Source: Nocardioides marmorisolisilvae
GTDB taxonomy: Bacteria > Actinomycetota > Actinomycetes > Propionibacteriales > Nocardioidaceae
Reading direction: 5' to 3'
DNA: 64,000 nucleotides
NCBI RefSeq assembly: GCF_031656915.1
Contig: NZ_CP134227.1
Location: 992,001-1,056,000, forward strand
A program made the position numbers and the translations under genes. The notes beneath the pieces are model-generated. The model was given only the letters and a program-made list of their open reading frames with translations. It did no database searches and was not told where the DNA came from. Of the stretch, positions 42,464 through 51,177 are shown in pieces. Each line of letters begins with the position of its first letter. Positions within the stretch are counted from its first letter, which is position 1.

Positions 42464-43492
42464 TCAGCGGCCCGGGGCCCGGCGGTCGGCGGTGGGCTGG
42501 GTGCGCGGCAGATCCCGCTGCTTCTCGGGAGGCTTGGGCACGAAGGACTCGTCGAGCTCGCCGGCGAGGTCCCGCATCTGGGTCTGATACCGCTCCCACT
42601 CGCGAGGGTGGATCCCGTTCTGCAGGGCGGAGGCGACGACGGCGGCCATGGAGTAGGGCCGGTCGGCGGGCACCTGGTCGAGTGCGCACCAGGCCTTGGC
42701 GCCGTCGCCGTGCAGCCAGCTGGCGAAGCCGAGCATGGAGGCCGGCGCCGCGCGGACCTCGTCAGGGGCGCGGCGGGTGAGGTCGTTCCAGATCGCCATG
42801 TGGGAGGTGTGGTTCTCCTTGGTCATGCCCTCCCACAGCGCGTCGCGGGTGCCGATCTTCTCCAGCGCGAGGAGCATCCGTGCGCCGTCGACGTCGGAGA
42901 GCCGGTTGCCGTCGGTGTGGAACTGCTCGAGACGGTCCAGGGCCCAGTCCCGCTCCGCGGCCGGCGAGCTGGCCGCGGCTTCTGCTCGAGCTGCGGGGAT
43001 CAGCTGGGCGATCGGCTCGCGGTCGCCGACCATGGAGGCGGCCAGCGAGGACCGGCTGGAGGCCGGTTGGGCGGCGCCGGACAGCACGGTCGTGGCCGCG
43101 ATCCGCTCGGCGGTCGCCTGGGTCTGCAGCCCGGTGGAGCCGGTGTTGAACTCCCGCCACCGCTCCCCGTCGGAACACAGCCGGATCTGGGTGGTGATGC
43201 CAACGGTCTCGAGTCGGTTGGACAGGTGCTGGCTGGCCAGCTCGGCGCTGCGGCGGTCCCCGGTGAAGCAGAGGATGCCCAGCCGAGCTCCGGGGCGGGC
43301 GTGGCGGCCGTAGGGGCCGCTGATGGCGTCCCAGACCTCCTCGCGGGCGGTCGCGCTGGTCGGGAGGTCGACGCGGGTGATCGGGAGCCCGGGCCCGAAC
43401 GGGACCAGGACGATCGACTCCTCGGGCTTGAAGCCGAGGACATGCGGGACGGCGGCGAGCAGCTCGTCCGGGGACTGAACGACGAGATCCAT
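42464..43492 (-). CDS. DUF4192 family protein
   Basis: 342 residues. The opening QSPDELLAAVPHVLGFKPEESIVLVPFGPGLPITRVDLP is the hallmark of DUF4192, common in actinobacterial chromosomes and mobile elements; later HGDGAKAWCALDQVPADRPYSMAAVVASALQNGIHP is the second conserved block. No enzymatic role is known. The start at 43492 has a GGGAGGG box and lies 17 nt after the ssb stop, so it is in the ssb operon. The longer ORF running through ssb is rejected. Confidence 0.88.
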   Translation of the reverse strand: MDLVVQSPDELLAAVPHVLGFKPEESIVLVPFGPGLPITRVDLPTSATAREEVWDAISGPYGRHARPGARLGILCFTGDRRSAELASQHLSNRLETVGITTQIRLCSDGERWREFNTGSTGLQTQATAERIAATTVLSGAAQPASSRSSLAASMVGDREPIAQLIPAARAEAAASSPAAERDWALDRLEQFHTDGNRLSDVDGARMLLALEKIGTRDALWEGMTKENHTSHMAIWNDLTRRAPDEVRAAPASMLGFASWLHGDGAKAWCALDQVPADRPYSMAAVVASALQNGIHPREWERYQTQMRDLAGELDESFVPKPPEKQRDLPRTQPTADRRAPGR

Positions 43493-43509
43493 CGGAACCC
43501 TCCCCGCGG

Positions 43510-43899
43510 TCAGCTGGCCTGGGCCGGGCGGGCGGCGCGATCGATGCGCGCGGAGACGTACTTGAGCGAGACGCCGACCTCGCCGAAGCGGCTGTCGACG
43601 ACCACGACGTCCTTGGTGCGCTTCTCGCCGGTCTCCTTGTCCGGCCAGCTCTCGGTGCGCTCGAGGCCGTGGACGAAGATCGGGTCGCCGGATCCGCAGC
43701 TGTCGTGCACGTGGGTGGCGGCCGAGCCGAAGATATTGAAGTTGTGGGCAGTGGGCCCGTCGTTGACCCACTCCCCCTCGTCGTTCTGCACGCGCCGGTT
43801 GACCAGGACCCGGCAGCTGACGAACGGCTTGTTCTCGCGGGTGTAGAGCAGCTCGGGAGCCTCGGCCAGGTTGCCGGCGAAGGTGACGGTGGTGGACAT
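43510..43899 (-). CDS. ssb: single-stranded DNA-binding protein
   Basis: 129-residue OB-fold protein: VTFAGNLAEAPELLYTRENKPFVSCRVLVNRR matches the SSB N-terminus, and the FNIFGSAATHVHDSCGSGDPIFVHGLERTESW block matches the central strands. It lacks the long acidic C-terminal tail of chromosomal SSB and ends soon after the OB fold (ARPAQAS), as plasmid-borne SSBs often do. It is probably used in conjugative DNA transfer. The leader contains a 14-bp stem reaching into the ribosome site and a copy of the GTGATCGC-N20-TAGGTGAC element. Confidence 0.92.
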   Translation of the reverse strand: MSTTVTFAGNLAEAPELLYTRENKPFVSCRVLVNRRVQNDEGEWVNDGPTAHNFNIFGSAATHVHDSCGSGDPIFVHGLERTESWPDKETGEKRTKDVVVVDSRFGEVGVSLKYVSARIDRAARPAQAS

Positions 43900-43907
43900 G
43901 AGTTCCT

Positions 43908-43953
43908 CCTAGGTGACTGCGAGACGTCGGAATCGGTCCCGCAGTCACCTAGG
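43908..43953 (-). promoter_or_regulatory. 14-bp inverted repeat in the ssb leader, overlapping the ribosome site
   Basis: CCTAGGTGACTGCG (43908-43921) and CGCAGTCACCTAGG (43940-43953) are perfect inverted repeats separated by 18 nt. In the mRNA the 3' arm ends in CCTAGG, which is directly followed by AGGAACTC and the ATG, so half of the AGGAGG ribosome site is in the stem. It may control translation or serve as a protein-binding site. Confidence 0.6.
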
Positions 43954-43979
43954 TCCCGTCGGGCTCCCGCAGCGATCAC
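43944..43979 (-). repeat. bipartite 36-nt element, copy 1 (ssb)
   Basis: On the minus strand it reads GTGATCGC, 20 nt, TAGGTGAC, pointing toward ssb. The two boxes extend to direct repeats AGGTGATCGC and AGGTGACTGC whose starts are 31 nt apart. 29 of 36 positions equal copy 3 at 55991. Confidence 0.7.
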
Positions 43980-44053
43980 CTGGGCCGAACTTGTTCGTTT
44001 CCGCTCGTGCTCGCGAAGGAGCTGCTCCTCAGGGCGCAGTGAGGGCGCAAAGA

Positions 44054-44092
44054 AGCGCCCCGACCGGCTCTCGGGTACCGGATCGGGGCGCT
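44054..44092 (-). terminator. hairpin terminator after the partition-like gene
   Basis: AGCGCCCCGACCGG pairs with CCGGATCGGGGCGCT (one bulged base) across a 10-nt loop. It is located 55 nt after the stop of the gene at 44147-44602 and before the ssb promoter. Confidence 0.7.
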
Positions 44093-44146
44093 GAGAAGGA
44101 CGCGAGAGGCAGGGATCGACACAACTGTGCCGGCCACCAGCTGGGC

Positions 44147-44602
44147 CTACCGTGCCGGCCGCCGCCGCGGCGGTCGGTTGCTGAGCTTCTGCGGTGGCGG
44201 AGGCAGGTCGTGGCCGAGCCGCCGGCGGGATTCCTCGCCCGCGGCGATCACCGCTTCCTGGGCGAACGCGGAGCGGGCGAGCATCCGGCCGAGCTCCTGG
44301 CGGTCGGCCACGAGCGCGTCGTCGACGGCCTCGATGGTGGAGGCCGGCAGGTCGTGCTTCTTGTTGAAGCTCTTGCGGGTCACGCTGACCAGGGCGGGAT
44401 GCTTCTCGCTGGCGGCCGCGAGCTCGGCGCGCTGCTGGGGCGAGCGCCGGGCGTGCAGCTCGAGCGCCTGCGCGAGCCAGCCGACGAACGATCCGGGCGA
44501 GTCGGGGTCGGTGTCCAGGTCGGCGACGTAGGCCGATCGGGCGAGGTCCCACACGCCGGGCTTCCAGTAGATGCCGACCGGGGTCGTGGTCTGGCTCGTC
44601 AT
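44147..44602 (-). CDS. small plasmid-type protein, possible centromere-binding/partition protein
   Basis: 151 residues. The N-terminal GIYWKPGVWDLARSAYVADLDTDPDSPGSFVGWLAQALELHA could form a ribbon-helix-helix-like unit; the C-terminus LGHDLPPPPQKLSNRPPRRRPAR is basic and Pro-rich. From memory, proteins with this layout accompany partition or replication genes of actinobacterial plasmids. It is transcribed divergently from the ParB-like gene, as partition genes can be. The ATG at 44602 is chosen since MTSQTTTPVG is a normal start; the upstream extension has no support. Assignment tentative. Confidence 0.5.
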   Translation of the reverse strand: MTSQTTTPVGIYWKPGVWDLARSAYVADLDTDPDSPGSFVGWLAQALELHARRSPQQRAELAAASEKHPALVSVTRKSFNKKHDLPASTIEAVDDALVADRQELGRMLARSAFAQEAVIAAGEESRRRLGHDLPPPPQKLSNRPPRRRPAR

Positions 44603-44908
44603 GCCGCCACTCCCCTGGCCCAGCGCCAGCTGCAGCACCTGGCGCTAACACCAACGCCGCTGCATTCCCGGGCGGGGCCGTGCGCAGCCGTTCCCACTCT
44701 CGCTCGATTCCTTCCGTCCAGACAGCTACGAGGGTGCAGCTGCGCCGCGTCGCCGCAGCGGAGTCCGCCTCCGTAGGAGCGGGGTTTTCCCCACCCTCCG
44801 GACGTGCCCACCTTTCCACAGGTTCGCGCTGTGAGCCGGTAGGCGTCGGCCCCGTTGGGAGACTTGGTCCTGTCAGTTCTTTCTATTCTACTCACGGAGG
44901 ACAGCCGC
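44603..44908. other. divergent promoter region between the partition-like gene and parB
   Basis: 306 nt with no gene. It contains GGGTTTTCCCCACC and TTTCCACAGG stretches (44782-44823) and, just before the parB ribosome site, GTTCTTTCTATTC (44876-44888), which is repeated exactly, in opposite orientation, before the relaxase gene. Confidence 0.5.
44876..44888. promoter_or_regulatory. GTTCTTTCTATTC box before parB
   Basis: The 13-nt sequence GTTCTTTCTATTC is the exact reverse complement of 55957-55969 upstream of the relaxase. Related sequences (GTTCGTTT) occur near 43993 upstream of ssb and at 52299 before the DUF932 gene. It is a likely promoter element or operator of the mobile element. Confidence 0.5.
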
Positions 44909-45523
44909 ATGACCGACACCATCCAGACCGACGCCGTCACCACCACCGAGGGCACCGACGCCGCCCCGGCTGAGGAGTTCCTGCACCTGGACCCCGCCGA
45001 CATCATCATCGGCACCAACGTCCGCACCGACCTGCGACCCGACCACAAGGAGTTCCGCAAGTCGATCAAGGAGCGCGGCGTCATCGAGGCCGTCACGGTC
45101 TACCGCAACGAGGACGGCCAGTACGTCCTGCTGCGCGGCCAGCGCCGCACCGTGACCGCCGCCGACGTCGGCACCCCGACCGGCCTCATCCCGGCGCGGG
45201 TCGTCCCCCAGCCCGCCGAGACCGACCGGATCGGTGACCAGATGGTCGAGAACATCCACCGAGCCGGGATGCGCGAGACCGAGATCGTCGCGGGCGTGGA
45301 GCAGCTGGCCCTGCTCGGCGTGAGCGCAGCGCAGATCGCCAAGCGCACCAGCATCGACCGCCCGACCGTGAACGCCGCCCTGGCGGTCACCAAGGCCGAC
45401 CAGACCCGCAACCGGCTCGACTCCGGCGATCTGACCTTGGAGGAGGCCGCGATCTTCGCCGAGTTCTCTGTTATCTCGACACGCCGGAGTGGCTATGTTC
45501 CCAGCATGGGGACTGCGGCCTGA
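44909..45523 (+). pseudogene. ParB-like protein, N-terminal part (gene split by transposon)
   Basis: ParB/Spo0J-type N-terminus: LDPADIIIGTNVRTDLRPDHKEFRKSIKERGVIEAVTVYRNEDGQYVLLRGQRR is the ParBc fold with its nucleotide-binding RGQRR motif, followed by a HTH (VSAAQIAKRTSIDRPTVNAAL). The frame leaves parB at AEF (45464) and runs 19 codons into the transposon before stopping. The C-terminal part is at 51189-52216; joining 44909-45464 to 51189-52216 gives 1584 nt, exactly 528 codons. A truncated 204-residue protein with both DNA-binding parts may still be made. ACGGAGG precedes the ATG by 8 nt. Confidence 0.9.
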
Positions 45524-45552
45524 TGGGCTGAGTACCGGCGAGGGAGGCCGGT

Positions 45553-46680
45553 GTGCGGGTGGTCAAGGAGCGAGAGGACGGGATCGTCCGTCGCGTGATG
45601 CTGGTCGACGAGTCCGGTGACGAGGTGGTGCCGGTCAATCGGTTCCTGTCCCATCTGGTCGATTCGGGGTACAGCCCGAACACGGTGTGCGCCTACGGCT
45701 ACGACCTGCGGCACCTGGCCCAGTTCCTGGCCGATCGATCGCTGGGCTGGAACGACTTCCGGCCGGCGATGGCGCTGGAGTTCCTCGGCTATCTGCGGCG
45801 GGTGCCGTCGCGACGGCCGGCGCAGCGACTTGGCCTGACGGTCGCGACCGGACAGGGGCGGCTGCTGTCGCCGGCGACGGTGCAACGTGTACTGGCCGCG
45901 ACGTCGAGCTTCTTCGACTGGGCGATCGCGGCCGAGCAGTACACGACCGGTGAGAACCCGATGCAGCGGCGAGTCGACCTCGCGCTGGGCCGGGTGCATG
46001 AGCGTCATCAGCCGTTCGTGGGCGCGGCGAGCCGTCAGCAGCCGATTCGCCGTACGGTGCGGGTCCGGCTTCCGCTGCGGTTGCCGCGGCCGATGAGCAG
46101 CGGGGACATCGACGCGCTTCTGGCCAGCCTGACGACGATGCGCGACCTGGCGATCAACTTGTTGATGCTCGACGGCGGCCTGCGTCCGGGCGAGGTGCTG
46201 TGCCTGCAGCTGGACGACATCTCCTATGGGCGCCGGCGAGTGACGGTCCGCAAGCGCGATGACCACCCTCGTGGCGCCAGGGCGAAGGCACGTCACGAGC
46301 GGGTGGTGGACCTGCATGAGCCGCGCACGCTGGACGCGGTCAACCGGTACGTGCTGCACGAACGCCCGCTGGATGCGGAGAGCCCGTTCGTGTTCCTGGT
46401 CGGCGGCGCCGGTGCGCGTCGGTGCGAGCCGCTGAGCTACCAGGCCGTGGTGCGCGGGTTCGCCCGCCGGCTGGATCGGCTGGGGATCCGGTCGCCGGAC
46501 AAGACGCCGCACGCGCTGCGCCACACGCACGCGACCGCGATGTGGGAGGGCGGGATGCGGCAGCTGGCCTTGCAGAAGCGGCTCGGGCACGCCTCGCCGG
46601 AGTCGGTTCGCATCTACACCCGAGTCTCGGACGAGCAGGTGCTTGCCGACTACGACCACGCGCTGCGGGACCGGTCGTGA
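45553..46680 (+). CDS. tyrosine recombinase A of the transposon (TnpA-like)
   Basis: 375 residues. The N-terminal SAM-like domain (LVDSGYSPNTVCAYGYDLRHLAQFL) is followed by the catalytic domain with Arg in GGLRPGEVL, a Lys region RRRVTVRKRDDH, His-x-x-Arg in HALRHTHAT, His in KRLGHAS and Tyr in RIYTRVSD. GTG at 45553 follows GGAGG. It overlaps the second recombinase by 4 nt (GTGA), as the tnpA/tnpB pairs of Tn554-like elements do. Confidence 0.9.
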   Translation: MRVVKEREDGIVRRVMLVDESGDEVVPVNRFLSHLVDSGYSPNTVCAYGYDLRHLAQFLADRSLGWNDFRPAMALEFLGYLRRVPSRRPAQRLGLTVATGQGRLLSPATVQRVLAATSSFFDWAIAAEQYTTGENPMQRRVDLALGRVHERHQPFVGAASRQQPIRRTVRVRLPLRLPRPMSSGDIDALLASLTTMRDLAINLLMLDGGLRPGEVLCLQLDDISYGRRRVTVRKRDDHPRGARAKARHERVVDLHEPRTLDAVNRYVLHERPLDAESPFVFLVGGAGARRCEPLSYQAVVRGFARRLDRLGIRSPDKTPHALRHTHATAMWEGGMRQLALQKRLGHASPESVRIYTRVSDEQVLADYDHALRDRS

Positions 46681-48773
46681 CCGCGGCCGGTCCGACGCGG
46701 CATCTCACCGCGGCACCTGACCCCGAGGTGGTGCCGTGGGTGCACGCCGACCGGGCGACCTACCAGGAGTGGGTGGAGCAGCACTGCACCAGCTACGCGT
46801 CGTGCTGGGACCGGATGAAGAACTACGACCGGTTCGTCGAACGGTGGCCGTCGTTGCAGGACTGGTTCGATGCGCCGTTGCGGCAGCGGCTGCTGGACAA
46901 GGAGAACTGCGTGCGTGGGCAGAATCCGCACGGCGGCGCGAGCGTGATCATGCCGTACCTGAGCTACTTGTCGCTGGTGCACGGCGTCGGTCTGGACTAC
47001 CCGGTGCTGCTCGCCCGGACGTTCACTAGCCCGTTCAAGCTCCAGGCCCGTCACGGTGGCCTTGGTGTGGATGCCGGCCTGTTCGACCGGCACGTGGCCA
47101 GGCTCACCGAGCTCGGCTACGCCACGGCGCGCACGCAGTTGGTCTGGCCGCTGGGCCGGATGCTGCTGCACCGCGGCGATCCGGACCTGACCGTGCTGGG
47201 TGTGGACGACCTCGACGAGCTCCGCGACGCGATCGACGCCTTCACCGCTCGGCTGCGGCTGGACCCGGTGCGGGAGTTCTACTCCCGGGCGCCGGACGCC
47301 CGACCGCCGGCAGTGGTAGCCGACGGGTACCTGCGTTCGGCGACCGCTCGCTTGCACGCGGTGCACGTGTTGCTGTTCGACCTCGGTCAGGTCAACCGGC
47401 CGCCGACCGGACGTGTCACCGCGGGCAGCTGGGTGGACCGGCTCGCTCCGCCGGGGGCGCCGCCGAAGGTCCGCGCCGTCATCGAGCGCTACCTGCGCCT
47501 GCACCTGGACGCCAACCTGGACCGGCCACAGACCGTGCGCCACGCTCGGGACGCGCTGCGCCGCCTGGTGACCTGGATGGGCGAGGCGCATCCGGAGATG
47601 GCCAGCCTGGCCGATCTGCACCGCGAGCACGCCGAGCAGTTCTTGCGCTGGCTTGGCACGCAGACCAACCAACAGACCGGCGCTCCGTTGAGCATCAGTT
47701 ACCGGCGAAGCGTGGTCACGCTGATCACCCGGTTCGTGACCGAGACCGCCGCGTGGGGCTGGGACGACGTCCCGGCGCGGGTGCTGTTCACCCGTGGCGA
47801 CATCCCGAAGATCCCCAAGCCGCTGCCGCGGTTCATCCCCGACCACGAGCTCGCCAGGCTGATGACCGCGGTCGAGCAGCTGCCCAACCCCTATCAGCGG
47901 GCGGCGTTGATCGTGGCCCGGTGGAGCGGCGCCCGGCGCGACGAGATCCGCCGCCTCGCCGTCGACTGCCTCGACACCTACCCCGACGGGCACCCGCGGC
48001 TGCGGATTCCCGTCGGCAAGGGATACGCCGAACGCAGCATCCCGCTGCACCCACAAGCCGCCGACGCGCTGCAACCGCTCATCGAGCTGGCCCGCCGCAC
48101 GGGCGGTCGTCGGCGCTACGACCCCAGCGCCGGCAGGGAGGTCCAGCACATCTTCGTAGTGCGCGGCAAACTGCTGTCCAAGTCGCTGCTGTTCGACATG
48201 GCCCTCGCCGAGGCCTGCACCGCGGCGGGCTTGGTCGACCCGGCCGGCAAAGCGACGATCACCGCGCACCGATTCCGGCACACCATCGGCACCCAGCTCG
48301 CCGAAGGCGGAGCCCGGATCCAGACGATCATGGCCGTGCTCGGGCACGCGACGCCCAACATGTCGATCATCTACTCGACCTTGTCCGACCCAACCGTCAA
48401 GCAGCAGTACCAAGACGCCCTCGACCGCCACATCGGAGCCGACGTCACGCTCGCCGGGCCGGCCGCGGACGCCCTTCGTGAGCACCGGCTCGATCCCGAA
48501 GCGGTGTCGTGGTTGCAGACCAACTTTCTCAAGACCGAGCTCGAACTGGGCCACTGCCTGCGCACGCCGGCCGAGGGGCCTTGCGAGTGCGACCTCGTGT
48601 TGACCTGCTCGAAGTTCCTCACCACCAGCGACTACGCACCCCGTCTGCGCGCACGCCTTGAGGTCGAGCAGCAGCTCATCGACGACGCCACCGCGCGAGG
48701 ATGGCCACGCGAGATCGAGCGGCACGAAGCGACCAAGCGACGCCTGGAGCAGCTCCTCCACGACCTGGCCTGA
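46677..48773 (+). CDS. tyrosine recombinase B of the transposon (TnpB-like)
   Basis: 698 residues. Long N-terminal region (about 1-290) without known motif, a SAM-like domain around residues 280-360, and a catalytic domain with Arg in WSGARRDEIR, Lys in GKGYAERSIPL, His-x-x-Arg in TAHRFRHTIG, His in LGHATP and Tyr in IIYSTLSD. The C-terminus has a cysteine cluster (GHCLRTPAEGPCECDLVLTCSKF) and a helical end, as in TnpB proteins of Tn554-type elements. The GTG start overlaps the TnpA-like stop. No third protein (TnpC) was recognised. Confidence 0.9.
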   Translation: MTAAGPTRHLTAAPDPEVVPWVHADRATYQEWVEQHCTSYASCWDRMKNYDRFVERWPSLQDWFDAPLRQRLLDKENCVRGQNPHGGASVIMPYLSYLSLVHGVGLDYPVLLARTFTSPFKLQARHGGLGVDAGLFDRHVARLTELGYATARTQLVWPLGRMLLHRGDPDLTVLGVDDLDELRDAIDAFTARLRLDPVREFYSRAPDARPPAVVADGYLRSATARLHAVHVLLFDLGQVNRPPTGRVTAGSWVDRLAPPGAPPKVRAVIERYLRLHLDANLDRPQTVRHARDALRRLVTWMGEAHPEMASLADLHREHAEQFLRWLGTQTNQQTGAPLSISYRRSVVTLITRFVTETAAWGWDDVPARVLFTRGDIPKIPKPLPRFIPDHELARLMTAVEQLPNPYQRAALIVARWSGARRDEIRRLAVDCLDTYPDGHPRLRIPVGKGYAERSIPLHPQAADALQPLIELARRTGGRRRYDPSAGREVQHIFVVRGKLLSKSLLFDMALAEACTAAGLVDPAGKATITAHRFRHTIGTQLAEGGARIQTIMAVLGHATPNMSIIYSTLSDPTVKQQYQDALDRHIGADVTLAGPAADALREHRLDPEAVSWLQTNFLKTELELGHCLRTPAEGPCECDLVLTCSKFLTTSDYAPRLRARLEVEQQLIDDATARGWPREIERHEATKRRLEQLLHDLA

Positions 48774-48956
48774 CGCTCACCGCCCGTGTTGGTATGCCCG
48801 CGAATGCCGGGAGCCAATCCGGGCACGCCACAGTTACAGTATCAACGCCTTCGCCATCAGGTTCGGTGACCGCTGGCCGGCCGCCGAGACCTACTAACCG
48901 AAGACGCCAGGTAACACCGTCCGTGCGATAGACCCAGACACCTTACGGACCAGCGG

Positions 48957-49610
48957 TCAACGCGTGGTTCGATCCTGACGAGTGTCCGGCGCAGGCCGGC
49001 ATAACGCGTGCTCGGCGGTGTCGGCCAGGGTGGTGGTGACCGTGTGGGTGGACAGTCGTCGGCCGGTGAACAACAGGTCGAAGCTGTCGAAGCCGGTGAG
49101 GAGCCACAGCACGTCGGAGGCCTGGTCAGCGGTGATTCCGTCGCGCAGCGTGTGCTGGTCGTGGAGGCGTCGGGCGAGGCCGTTCATACCCTCGGCGCGG
49201 CCGTGTTCCAGGCGTTGGACTGATCCGCCGACTGCGTCGGCGTCGAGTTGGGCCATGGAGAACAGGGCGCGCAGGACGTCACGGTGAGCCGCGTACATGT
49301 CCACATTTCCGCGGATGCCGTCGCGCAGGGCCTGTCGGGCGTCGGGCTGCAGAACGGCGTGGACCATGCCTGTGAAGCCGCCGCGGTGGAGTAGGTCCAT
49401 GCCGAGCGCGTCGAACAGGCCCGCACGAGACCCGAAGACCGTGTAAATGGTCGACCGGGCCACCTCGGCGAGTTTGGCGACCTTGTCCAGGCTGACCGGT
49501 TCGGACGGCGCGTTGACGAGCTGCTGGTAGACCGCGTCGAGGATGCGGCGCTTGGTGTCCAGGGCGGCCTGGGCACGCAGCCGCTGCTCGTACTTCCGCC
49601 TGGGGGGCAT
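48957..49610 (-). CDS. TetR/AcrR-family regulator
   Basis: 217 residues. HTH at about residues 20-65: TKRRILDAVYQQLVNAPSEPVSLDKVAKLAEVARSTIYTVFGSRAGLFDAL, the TetR signature. The C-terminal ligand domain is helical. It is divergent from the monooxygenase-like and FMN reductase genes, 112 nt away; three 19-nt-spaced repeats in that gap are its likely operator. It should repress the cargo genes and itself until an inducer, probably an electrophile or quinone, binds (inference). Confidence 0.9.
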   Translation of the reverse strand: MPPRRKYEQRLRAQAALDTKRRILDAVYQQLVNAPSEPVSLDKVAKLAEVARSTIYTVFGSRAGLFDALGMDLLHRGGFTGMVHAVLQPDARQALRDGIRGNVDMYAAHRDVLRALFSMAQLDADAVGGSVQRLEHGRAEGMNGLARRLHDQHTLRDGITADQASDVLWLLTGFDSFDLLFTGRRLSTHTVTTTLADTAEHALCRPAPDTRQDRTTR

Positions 49611-49641
49611 GAACCCACCCTAGCATTCACTTGACATAGCG

Positions 49642-49690
49642 TCTCGTGAAAGACACGCTGTCCGATGAAAGCCAGGCCGTCTGATGAAAG
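49642..49690. promoter_or_regulatory. three direct repeats at 19-nt spacing, likely TetR operator
   Basis: TCTCGTGAAAG (49642), TCCGATGAAAG (49661) and TCTGATGAAAG (49680), each exactly 19 nt apart, between the divergent TetR and monooxygenase-like genes. A TTGACA box lies at 49631-49636. Confidence 0.6.
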
Positions 49691-49722
49691 TGGCCTGCCG
49701 AGAACAGTGAAAGGAGCCGGGC

Positions 49723-50037
49723 ATGCGGGTGCTGATCCGCTACACGGTCAAACCTGAACACATCCGCCGCAGCACCGAACTGCTGCGCGCGGTCTACGCG
49801 GACCTGGAACGCACCAGGCCGACGGGGCTGCGCTACGAGACGTTCCAGGTGGAGGGCACCGGCCAGTTCCTGGCCCTCATGGAGTCGGACGGTGGCCCAG
49901 GTGACGCCGCGCACCACCGGCTCGCCTCGTTCCAGCGCTACCGCGCCGAACTCGACGACATCTGCGCCGAACCGCCTACCGTCGCCCACCTGGAGACCGT
50001 CGGCGACTACCGATCCGCTGACCCCACCCCATCATGA
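49723..50037 (+). CDS. antibiotic-biosynthesis-monooxygenase-like (ABM) small protein
   Basis: 104 residues with a dimeric alpha-beta-barrel layout: MRVLIRYTVKPEHIRRSTELLRAVYADLERTRP, then strand YETFQVEGTGQFLALM and HHRLASFQRYRAELDDICAE. Proteins of this fold include quinol monooxygenases such as YgiN. AAAGGAG lies before the ATG. The FMN reductase gene follows after 19 nt; together they may form a quinone or aromatic detoxification pair carried as transposon cargo. Confidence 0.7.
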   Translation: MRVLIRYTVKPEHIRRSTELLRAVYADLERTRPTGLRYETFQVEGTGQFLALMESDGGPGDAAHHRLASFQRYRAELDDICAEPPTVAHLETVGDYRSADPTPS

Positions 50038-50056
50038 CCGCAAGGAGGTACCAATC

Positions 50057-50677
50057 GTGATCCGCATCGCCGTCGTCGTCGGCAGCACCCGTCCCGGCCG
50101 CCGTGGCGAGTCGGTGGCCCACTGGGTCGCCAACACCGTCGCAGCACACCCCGCCGTCACCGACGGCCGAGCCGCAGCCGAGTTCGTCGACCTAGCAGCC
50201 TTCGATCTGCCCCTGCTCGACGAGCCGGTCCCCGCCGCGTTCGCCAGCTACGCCCATGCCCACACCCGCCGCTGGGCGGACACCGTTGCGGGTTTTGATG
50301 GGTTCGTGTTCGTCACCCCGGAGTACAACCATTCCTTCCCCGCAGCGCTGAAGAACGCGATCGACTTCCTCTACGCCGAGTGGCACGACAAGGCCGCCGG
50401 GTTCGTCGGCTACGGCATCCACGGCGGCACCCGCGCCGTGGAACAACTGCGCCAGATCATGGCCGAGGTGAAGATCGCCGACGTGCACACCCAGGTAGCC
50501 CTGTCCATGTTCGCCGACTTCACTTTCACCAACCCGGCCGATCCCACTGACCCGGGAACCTGCACTCCCGGCCCGCACCACGCCGACGCCCTGGCCACCA
50601 TGCTCGACGAGGTTATCGCGTGGTCGGCGGCACTGAAGCCGCTGCGCGCCCCCGCCGCCGAGCCGCAGTCCGTCTGA
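50057..50677 (+). CDS. NADPH-dependent FMN reductase family protein
   Basis: 206-residue flavodoxin-fold reductase: IRIAVVVGSTRPGRRGESVAHWV gives the phosphate-binding loop, LPLLDEPVPA is a conserved turn, and FVFVTPEYNHSFPAALKNAIDFLYAEW is the signature of azoreductase/quinone-reductase-type members. GTG at 50057 is 7 nt after AAGGAGGT. It is the second cargo gene under the TetR regulator and could supply reduced flavin or reduce quinones and nitro or azo compounds. Confidence 0.9.
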   Translation: MIRIAVVVGSTRPGRRGESVAHWVANTVAAHPAVTDGRAAAEFVDLAAFDLPLLDEPVPAAFASYAHAHTRRWADTVAGFDGFVFVTPEYNHSFPAALKNAIDFLYAEWHDKAAGFVGYGIHGGTRAVEQLRQIMAEVKIADVHTQVALSMFADFTFTNPADPTDPGTCTPGPHHADALATMLDEVIAWSAALKPLRAPAAEPQSV

Positions 50678-51177
50678 CACCGACACGCGGTCGGGTGCCG
50701 TGGGCAGACAACGCGCCCACCGCCCGGCCGCGCGTCCAGCCCACGGACCGCCGAAGAATCGAGGCAGTGTGCCGGACCCGCAGCTCGACCAGCCCCGGCC
50801 ACCCGGGGCAGAGCGCAACCTGCCGCGATGGTAGGCATGCAGACGCCCTGTCAGCGCGCCGCACAACGGGCACGACACCGGCACGTCTGCAGGCCGCGCC
50901 AGCACCAAACGTCCGCAGCGTCATCCATGAGCAGCGAAGACAGTTCCGGCATCAGAGTCTTGATCAAGTCGTGATCGCACCGCTGTGACCTTAGGTTTTG
51001 GGCGTCGGGTGGCGGCGTGGCGGGTGTGGTCCGTGAGGTTCTTGGTGGTTCCTCAACACGCCGTCAGAACCAGGAACCACACCCGCCGATGCCATCTTCG
51101 CCCACGACCCTCGTCTGTGTGCAACCCGTCGGCGATGGGCGCCGTCCGTCCTGTCATTCGGCTTGACAGACCAGAAT
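50678..51177. other. right arm of the transposon, no gene seen
   Basis: 500 nt between the FMN reductase gene and the right terminal repeat without a credible ORF. An 11-bp inverted repeat GCGGGTGTGGT (51020-51030) and ACCACACCCGC (51076-51086) is present, perhaps a terminator or a scar of an older insertion. Confidence 0.45.

Noticed and set aside
42762-44819. 685-codon minus-strand frame across ssb and DUF4192
   Set aside because: Runs out of frame through two recognised genes; Arg/Pro-rich with no motif.
46650-48761. 703-codon minus-strand frame opposite the TnpB-like recombinase
   Set aside because: Shadow frame; product rich in RV/GD/QR repeats without domains, while the plus strand has a complete tyrosine recombinase.
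49642-49690. CRISPR-like array (three spaced repeats)
   Set aside because: Repeats are 11 nt with 8-nt gaps and lie in a divergent promoter; no cas genes.
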